A stretch of DNA of 33,170 nucleotides, from positions 1 to 33,170 of the IMG/VR virus record IMGVR_UViG_3300035698_001104, one strand, 5' to 3'. The translations under genes were made by a program, and so were the position numbers. The notes beneath the pieces are model-generated. The model was not told the DNA's origin, made no database searches, and saw only the letters and a program-made list of their open reading frames with translations. Source of the stretch: a virus. Below, piece by piece: positions 27,966 to 33,170 of this stretch. How positions within the stretch are numbered: the stretch's first letter is position 1; the number at the start of each line of letters is the position of its first letter.

Positions 27966-27983
27966 GGGGGTCCGAAGACCCCC
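27966..27983 (-). terminator. TTCG hairpin after the major capsid gene (attenuator-like)
   Basis: On the minus strand GGGGGTC-TTCG-GACCCCC forms a 7-bp stem with a very stable tetraloop. It starts 8 bases after the capsid stop and is followed by ATTTATT, a poor U-tract. It would reduce rather than stop transcription, or protect the capsid mRNA 3' end. Confidence 0.65.
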
Positions 27984-27990
27984 GCCAAAC

Positions 27991-29202
27991 TTACAGGTCG
28001 CCAGTGATAAAGGCTTCAGTACGATAAACGCACAGGGCTAGACGCTCTTCGGCGAGAACAGTTACCATGTTCTTGGTAAAGTTGTTGCCATCTTCGCGTG
28101 ACACTTCGATAGCTGCCATCTCACGGTCCTTGATCTCACAAGCTCGAGACGTACCCAGCAAGAAAGTACCCGCTGCAATCGAGTTCGTAACGATCACAGG
28201 CAAGCCCCACAGACGATCTCCCATCAAGGCAGCAGGGTTGCCTATGACATAGCGGTCATCTGAAGTGCCGACTTTTCGAGTCTCGATATCGAACCAGTCA
28301 AGCGGATTCAATACCAACATGTCAGGCCGATACTCGCCAACGTGCGCTTGCTTGATAGCAGAGCGAATGATGTCGATCTCGTTTGAGATGTTAGGCGACT
28401 CTTGCGAGTATGCAGTTGCCTGCGTGATCAGCCCGTTCAACTGGTGGTTCGCACCAGTACCATTGAGCAGCTGGCTTTCTTCGTACAACTTCAGGCCATA
28501 CATCAAACGGTTGTCGATGTGTGCCGCGAGATCGTTCGAATCTTCCATGACCTGCTTCGACGCAGGGATGAAGTGAGCCAGCGTAACCACCGGAGTGTTT
28601 ACCAGAGTAAACGTGATCCCAGACTCGGGCTTGACCACGTTTTCGTATGCCTCTGGCGAGCCACCGATTTGAGGTCCCGCGTTATTCGTGAACGCGTTTT
28701 CTCGGGTGTACTCGATCAGGTTGCTTGACGTAGTGCTCGAGGGCAGCGCGTCGCGAACGGTGAACATCCGATTGGGAGTCGTCGCAATACCGCCCAGACG
28801 ATCAGACGGTACCAGCGGCTGGTTCTGCCCAGTCGCATTGATGATAGCTGCTTTCATTTCCATGCGCCCACGGCTTGATCGGCCGTTTGCCATTTCCTTG
28901 AACATATCGCTCTTGGCTACCATCTTGCCGACAGTCTCGGCTTCGGCGGCTTCGTAATTCTTGACGCCTTTCTGCTCGATACCCTGCACACGCTCATACA
29001 GTTCATCGTACTTTTCGACCATAGCCTTCATCTCGGCTTTGGTTTTGGTTCGCGCCTCTCCGAGTGTACGAATCTCTCCGTTGGCCTTCTCGGTCAGTTC
29101 TTTGATCTCGCCAAACTTCTCGACGATCATGCCCTGTACCGACTTTAAATCGACAAGGTTTTCTGCATTGTCGAGGTGTTCTTGCTTTTGCTTCTCGGTC
29201 AT
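27991..29202 (-). CDS. HK97-fold major capsid protein, 403 aa
   Basis: ATG 29202 has AGGAGGT 5 bases upstream, the strongest RBS in the region. Residues 1-105 are a charged helical delta domain (EIKELTEKANGEIRTLGEAR) acting as scaffold and expected to be removed by the adjacent protease. The mature part begins near residues 105-130 (ANGRSSRGRMEMKAAI). VVKPESGITFTLVNTPVVTL is the E-loop/P-domain start with a Lys in the position used for HK97 cross-linking, and DGNNFTKNMVTVLAEERLAL near the C-terminus is the conserved closing motif containing Asn. Complete and collinear with the family. Confidence 0.94.
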   Translation of the reverse strand: MTEKQKQEHLDNAENLVDLKSVQGMIVEKFGEIKELTEKANGEIRTLGEARTKTKAEMKAMVEKYDELYERVQGIEQKGVKNYEAAEAETVGKMVAKSDMFKEMANGRSSRGRMEMKAAIINATGQNQPLVPSDRLGGIATTPNRMFTVRDALPSSTTSSNLIEYTRENAFTNNAGPQIGGSPEAYENVVKPESGITFTLVNTPVVTLAHFIPASKQVMEDSNDLAAHIDNRLMYGLKLYEESQLLNGTGANHQLNGLITQATAYSQESPNISNEIDIIRSAIKQAHVGEYRPDMLVLNPLDWFDIETRKVGTSDDRYVIGNPAALMGDRLWGLPVIVTNSIAAGTFLLGTSRACEIKDREMAAIEVSREDGNNFTKNMVTVLAEERLALCVYRTEAFITGDL

Positions 29203-29210
29203 GTGACCTC

Positions 29211-29909
29211 CTAAAAGAATGCTTTCATCAGTAGTTGTGCGTTGAGACTACCTATCTGCTTGCGCAGCGAGGCAATCCTTGCTTCATACTCCTGTTTTAG
29301 TGTGTCGGCTTCGCGAGGATCTCCCTCGGTTACGGCTTTCACGCGGCTCAGGAATGTTTCAGCCGCTCCCTTACTGAATCCAACATCGCGAAGGATTCTG
29401 TCAAGTTCTTTAATGTTCATTGCTGACTCGACGTCACTCTTGACCGTCGTAATCTGTGCGCCAGAATCGGCAGGGTAATTGACAAGGCTAATCTCTTTCA
29501 GATTCGCTTTGTTGATCGTTCGCCCGCCGTCGTCTTTGCCTTCCCAACCGCCTTCTGGCAGGGTAAAGCCGACGCTCATGCCGCCCATTGCATTTCGTTT
29601 TAGTGCCGAATAAATCATCGGCCCGTCTCGGTGAGCCAAGTCGATCTGACCTTTGACGTACAGCCCGTGGTCATCCTCTTTCAACTCTACCCAGTCGCCT
29701 ACCGGGATATCGCTGTGATTGTGATTCACGAACATTCGTATTGATTCGCCCTTCTCGAGCGTATCAGCATATGCGCCCTTCGAGATCGTATCGTTTACAA
29801 CGTCATTGCCACCGAATATCGAAGCATACCCCGAGAACACACCCGTGGTTGCCTTATCGAATTTGAGGTCGCAGCCTAGTAACGGATTGATTGCCTTCTG
29901 TAACATCAT
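29211..29909 (-). CDS. HK97-type prohead protease (S78 family), 232 aa
   Basis: ATG 29909 (MMLQKAINPLLGCDLKFD) follows GAGGA by 6 bases; an upstream ATG at 29942 would lie in the acidic portal tail and read MTTTTTKTRTS, which looks like shadow coding. The fold motifs are FSGYASIFGGNDVVNDTISK, RMFVNHNHSDIPVGDW with the catalytic His, and KRNAMGGMSVGFTLPEGG with the catalytic Ser, then EISLVNYPADSGAQITTVKS. The C-terminal 60 residues are a helical region. The enzyme cleaves the capsid delta domain in the prohead. It overlaps the portal gene by 56 bases. Confidence 0.92.
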   Translation of the reverse strand: MMLQKAINPLLGCDLKFDKATTGVFSGYASIFGGNDVVNDTISKGAYADTLEKGESIRMFVNHNHSDIPVGDWVELKEDDHGLYVKGQIDLAHRDGPMIYSALKRNAMGGMSVGFTLPEGGWEGKDDGGRTINKANLKEISLVNYPADSGAQITTVKSDVESAMNIKELDRILRDVGFSKGAAETFLSRVKAVTEGDPREADTLKQEYEARIASLRKQIGSLNAQLLMKAFF

Positions 29910-31176
29910 CGATGTCCTCGTTTTCGTCGTCGTCGTCGTCATCTTCGGGTTCGTCCATTGGCTCGGTGGCTTCCTGCGCTTGACCCAATTTACCTAGCGG
30001 CGTCATATTAACTTGCACCGTCAGTTCGTTACCGTCCTCTACCTCTGGCAGATTAAGCCACTTGACCCGTGCTTCGTTGCGCGTAATCAAACCGTTCTGC
30101 GTTAGCGTGGACAGATACTTCGCCTTTGCCTGACTATCCATCTTGATAAGCGCAGTCGTGTCGTGGTCGACGAATATGTCAGGCTGCTTAACCAGCGACC
30201 ACTTTATAGCGGCCTCCCACTCGTCAATGTAAGGCTGTATCGTATGGGTCAGAAACGATAGCATCTGTTGCTCGAAGCTGGCAGGCCATGCTGCGCTCGA
30301 GTTCGCACCGCCACCGATCAGAACCTCGGGAACACCGAAGTACCTTGCAACGTCGCCCACGTTTTGTAGTCTAGCGCCGAGCATCTGCATTTGATCTGCA
30401 GAGAAGTCCAAGGTCTTGTACTGAACCCCGCCTTCGAGCACGTACATTTTAGCCGCCTGATCTGCACCACCGTGGACCTTCTGATACACGTCGCGCATAA
30501 TCTTTCGCTGATCGTCTGTCAACCACTCGGCTGTCTCGAGAACCCCTCCCGGTCGGCCTTCTGCAAATTGGCGAGCCGCGAACACGTCGGCAGATGCTGA
30601 CAGTCCGTAAGTCTCTCGAGCAAAGTTGTTTCTTTCGAGGCCCACGATACCGTCGGTACCAAAACCTTTCAGATGAAGGATCTCATCCTTCTCAAATCGC
30701 TTGATCCCAGACTCGATATGATAGTGATAAGTCAGCTTGCCAGTTTCGTCGATAAACGGCCGCATCCGATTCGGTCGCAAAGGCAGTAGCGCTACAAGCC
30801 GCTCGCCGTTGTAAATCTTATGCGCGTATGCGTTCGACCACAGGCACATCTGCACAGTCATCGCCATCTTGAAATCTCGAGGCTTCATAACCGCGTTCGG
30901 CGACTTCAGTAGAACGTCGACCAACGGGTGCTGCTTCGTGATTCTCTCGCGACCACCTTCTGTCTCGCGATAGACCTCCATAGGCAGAGCTGCTACAGAG
31001 TTCGCAATTAACTGTACACACGCCCAGACCGGAGAGATCTTGAGACTTGACTCATCGGTAATGGTAATGCCAGCTTTGGTGCTTGTTCGCTCTGTAGCTC
31101 CCAGCTGATAACCTCGGTCGGGATTCGATACCCCGGATCGATTAAACAGCCGACTGAAAGTTGTCCACACACTCAT
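29854..31176 (-). CDS. HK97-family portal protein, 440 aa
   Basis: It overlaps the terminase stop by 4 bases. Typical segments are SPVWACVQLIANSVAALPME near residue 48, HPLVDVLLKSPNAVMKPRDF, NAYAHKIYNGERLVALLPLR, YHIESGIKRFEKDEILHLKG, and IGGGANSSAAWPASFEQQML near 290. NGLITRNEARVKWLNLPEVE closes the core. The protein forms the dodecameric DNA channel at the capsid vertex. After a linker the C-terminus is strongly acidic with a run of Asp (residues 410-425), partly because the DNA contains a TCG trinucleotide run there, and overlaps the protease start. Confidence 0.94.
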   Translation of the reverse strand: MSVWTTFSRLFNRSGVSNPDRGYQLGATERTSTKAGITITDESSLKISPVWACVQLIANSVAALPMEVYRETEGGRERITKQHPLVDVLLKSPNAVMKPRDFKMAMTVQMCLWSNAYAHKIYNGERLVALLPLRPNRMRPFIDETGKLTYHYHIESGIKRFEKDEILHLKGFGTDGIVGLERNNFARETYGLSASADVFAARQFAEGRPGGVLETAEWLTDDQRKIMRDVYQKVHGGADQAAKMYVLEGGVQYKTLDFSADQMQMLGARLQNVGDVARYFGVPEVLIGGGANSSAAWPASFEQQMLSFLTHTIQPYIDEWEAAIKWSLVKQPDIFVDHDTTALIKMDSQAKAKYLSTLTQNGLITRNEARVKWLNLPEVEDGNELTVQVNMTPLGKLGQAQEATEPMDEPEDDDDDDENEDIDDVTEGNQSVTRLRPQIR

Positions 31177-32693
31177 ATCGCCACCATGTTATTCAAGAAC
31201 CCATCCAGACCACCTCGGTCGGCCTCAGTCGAGCCGCCGTACAGTGCCATGACAAGTGCGATCATGCCATCAATTCGCCCATTGCTTTTGACTTTCGATA
31301 GCTTTCTGTTCCCACTCGGGTCAGCTTGCACGATTGCGTTCGCTGCGTTCCACGTCAGAATGGGATTATTGCCGTGGCGCAACATGTTATTGATCAAGAC
31401 TTCCTCGGTCACGTTTAAGGCCGGTGTCATATCCTTGAAGCCCTGCCCGTGCGGCTCGAACGGTAGCCCTCGAGCGCCAAACTTTTCGAGATAAACCTCA
31501 AGCTCCTCGATGTTCCAGCGGTCAAACATAATCTTCGAGACCTTGTAACGCTCATATAGGTCGATCAAACGCTCTGCCACAAACGAATAGCCTACGGTTC
31601 GTCCCGGAGTAAGCGTGAGATGCCCCTCCGATGCCCAAAGGTCGTATGGTACTCGATCTGATATTGAGCGTTCTTCGACTCCATCGCGAGGCGCAAAGAA
31701 ATGCGACTTGCAATGCCAGACGCCATTCGAATCTTGCGCGACCATAATCAAAGCAGTCAGGTCGGTTCGTCTCGATAGGTCAAGGCCTAGGTAAACAGGG
31801 TTTTCTTCGAACACCGATTCGTCTGGCGCGCCGCCGTTATCGTTCCAGGTAGACTGGGGAATGAATGGTGTCTCCTGTGATACCCGCTGGTTTAAAACAA
31901 GGTTTCTGTATTGCGATTCCTGACTGGGCATCCTCTTTGCTGCTGCGGCTTGCTTCAGTATTTCGCCTTCATTTAAGAAGTCTCCAATGGCCGGGTTAGC
32001 CAACTTGATCGTCTCGATATCGAACGGGTCCATGTCCATCGGTGCGGTATGCATAAACAACTTGATCTCGGGATCGTGCGCAGCCTTCGCGTCGTCGATC
32101 AATACCGATAACAGGTCGCCATCGTTAGCCGCTTGCGTCGAGATAATTACCGACAGTGGGTGGTCGTGCGCGCCTGCTGCGGTCTCAATCGCGCTGTACA
32201 ACGGGTAGCGTGGTCCTACTACTTGCCCCAGTTCGTCGTGCACCGCAAAGATTGGCGAAAGACCAAAGGCTGTGCTCGATTCGCTCGAAAGGCTTTTGAA
32301 TGTTGTGCCTCGCTCGCGAACGTACAGCTCTTTTCCCGAGTCTCGAATGCCTACCGCTTCGTTAAGGGCCGACGATAGCCTGACGATCTTCGTCGCCAAG
32401 TTAAAAATCACAGCGGCCTGATCCCTAGACTGGGCAGCCGAGTACATCTGCGAGTTCGGCACGCTTTCTGGTCCGACTAGGTGCAGCAGAACCAAAAAGG
32501 CGATCAGAGTCGTCTTGGCGTTCTTGCGACCCATTGTAATGATAGCAGTTCGCGTTGGCGTATCGTAAATGCCGCATATGATCTTTCGCTGAAACGGGCG
32601 CAATACAACAGGCTGACCAACATACTTGCCTTCAGGAACCCGGCAATGCTTTTCGATCCAGTCGCAGTTTCTTTCGCCGCGAGTTTTATCCAT
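31173..32693 (-). CDS. terL: Terminase large subunit, 506 aa
   Basis: The ATPase has a variant Walker A near residues 55-64 (TMGRKNAKTTL) and Walker B with the catalytic Glu near 150 (PIFAVHDELGQ). The nuclease domain shows VYLGLDLSRRTDLTALIMVA (first Asp), SKIMFDRWNIEEL and GRIDGMIALVMALYGG with the closing Asp. This is the Terminase_1 type that goes with HK97 capsids, cleaving concatemeric DNA and translocating it into proheads. Length is typical. It overlaps the small subunit by 8 bases and the portal by 4. Confidence 0.95.
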   Translation of the reverse strand: MDKTRGERNCDWIEKHCRVPEGKYVGQPVVLRPFQRKIICGIYDTPTRTAIITMGRKNAKTTLIAFLVLLHLVGPESVPNSQMYSAAQSRDQAAVIFNLATKIVRLSSALNEAVGIRDSGKELYVRERGTTFKSLSSESSTAFGLSPIFAVHDELGQVVGPRYPLYSAIETAAGAHDHPLSVIISTQAANDGDLLSVLIDDAKAAHDPEIKLFMHTAPMDMDPFDIETIKLANPAIGDFLNEGEILKQAAAAKRMPSQESQYRNLVLNQRVSQETPFIPQSTWNDNGGAPDESVFEENPVYLGLDLSRRTDLTALIMVAQDSNGVWHCKSHFFAPRDGVEERSISDRVPYDLWASEGHLTLTPGRTVGYSFVAERLIDLYERYKVSKIMFDRWNIEELEVYLEKFGARGLPFEPHGQGFKDMTPALNVTEEVLINNMLRHGNNPILTWNAANAIVQADPSGNRKLSKVKSNGRIDGMIALVMALYGGSTEADRGGLDGFLNNMVAI

Positions 32694-33144
32694 GCGACCA
32701 AAGTTTTGATGATTTATCTCCTTGCTCTTTACGCTCGAGTCTGTTGCCCGTCCCGTGGCTCGAGGTCCTAGATAGGTTTGTGATTCGCATTGCTCGAGCG
32801 CATTGAAGCATGATCGCCGTTTCCTTGGCTCTCATATTTCGAAATTTCTCAACCACCTTCACTTCGTCGAGATCGACGCAAGCAAAGTTTTCTTCGAAAG
32901 CGTCTGCCTTTTCCTTGTATTTGCGAGCGAGTACGGCCGAGACGCAATACTGCCGAAGCTGCTCGAGCGAGTCGTCCTTAAACCACTCGGGTGGCATAGT
33001 CCCTGTAACCAATTTCCAAATCTCTGCTTCGAGTTCGGTCAAGTCGTCGGGTGGTTCTGGGCGTTCGAGTGCCGTAATCTCAATGGTTTCGCTACCGTCG
33101 ATGCTGACGACCCCGATGTTCTGTTTCCTTCCCCGCTGTTTCAT
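32686..33144 (-). CDS. terS: Terminase small subunit (P27-like), 152 aa
   Basis: ATG 33144 follows an AAACGGGAGT leader by 7 bases. The order (GRKQNIGVVSIDGSETIEIT, RPEPPDDLTELEAEIWKLVT, MPPEWFKDDSLEQLRQYCVS) is that of P27-type small terminases: a P-x-x-L-x-x-x-E-x-x-x-W opening followed by helices. The rest (KEKADAFEENFACVDLDEVK) is helical, ending with a basic tail. It recognises the packaging site and stimulates the large subunit. It is the first gene of the late block seen here, and the late promoter must lie upstream of the window or in the last 26 bases. Confidence 0.85.
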   Translation of the reverse strand: MKQRGRKQNIGVVSIDGSETIEITALERPEPPDDLTELEAEIWKLVTGTMPPEWFKDDSLEQLRQYCVSAVLARKYKEKADAFEENFACVDLDEVKVVEKFRNMRAKETAIMLQCARAMRITNLSRTSSHGTGNRLERKEQGDKSSKLWSHG

Positions 33145-33151
33145 GGATATG

Positions 33152-33162
33152 ACTCCCGTTTA
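33152..33162 (-). promoter_or_regulatory. Leader related to the shared RBS (TAAACGGGAGT)
   Basis: On the minus strand it ends 7 bases before ATG 33144. It lacks one C of the AAACCGGGAG consensus, so it would pair less well with the candidate sRNA. Confidence 0.5.
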
Positions 33163-33170
33163 ACGGATCA

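Noticed and set aside
27947-27988. TTG start extending the small capsid-adjacent protein
   Set aside because: It would place the start inside the TTCG hairpin, while ATG 27946 has AAGGGG at proper distance.
29910-29942. Longer prohead protease start giving MTTTTTKTRTSMM
   Set aside because: The Thr run is the complement of a TCG repeat that encodes the acidic portal tail; the ATG at 29909 has a good GAGGA ribosome-binding site.
1-33170. CRISPR arrays, insertion sequences, integrase or attachment sites
   Set aside because: I saw no regular spacer-repeat pattern, no transposase or integrase motifs, and no terminal repeats; nothing to report.

Overview
The window is 33 kb of a tailed-phage genome. 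It looks like a siphovirus with HK97-type head assembly, probably infecting a gammaproteobacterium: promoters are sigma70-like, terminators are GC-stem/U-tract, and the recombination genes are lambda-like (Bet, RecE-type exonuclease, NinG). No integrase, CI-type repressor, lysis gene or DNA polymerase is visible, so roughly half of the genome probably lies outside. Nearly all genes are on the minus strand. The exceptions are a small plus-strand island at 3.2-5.0 kb.

Right to left on the minus strand, 33.1-8.7 kb is the late morphogenesis operon: small and large terminase, portal, prohead protease, major capsid, a five-gene sugar/methyl-transfer cassette, head-tail connector, head closure, gp10-like protein, tail terminator, tail tube, G/GT tail chaperones (-1 frameshift), tape measure, two minor tail proteins, and a lambda-J-like tail tip split over three ORFs and inflated by about seven LamG-type lectin units. 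Genes overlap by a few bases almost throughout. The operon ends at a strong terminator at 8600-8632.

The left 8.6 kb is early/accessory. Four minus-strand promoters share the layout TTTACA-17 bp-TAnGAT with a GTGATATCAC-like palindrome in the spacer, and each lies 41-51 bp upstream of a start codon. They drive (1) DUF932 and, through a terminator, a winged-helix gene, two unknown genes and a TAGT-like glycosyltransferase; (2) four very small genes; (3) a lone 208-aa gene with its own terminator; and (4) a run containing a ribbon-helix-helix protein, a RecE-type exonuclease and the Bet annealase. Many start codons are preceded by a shared leader AAAC(C/T)GGGAGA. The plus-strand island encodes a Cys-rich protein, a replication-associated protein and NinG, with a 447-bp non-coding gap.

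Most notable points: (a) that gap contains what looks like a self-contained ~76-nt minus-strand RNA gene (TATAAT box, 11-bp closing stem, T6) whose loop is complementary to the shared AAACCGGGA leader, making it a candidate phage sRNA acting on a leader regulon; (b) a possible -1 frameshift (A AAA AAG) fusing a small capsid-adjacent protein to a Rossmann-type sugar enzyme that has no normal start codon; (c) the glycan/methyltransferase cassette inside the head operon; (d) the split, LamG-expanded tail tip. All were read by eye from sequence; homology statements rest on remembered family features, not on searches.
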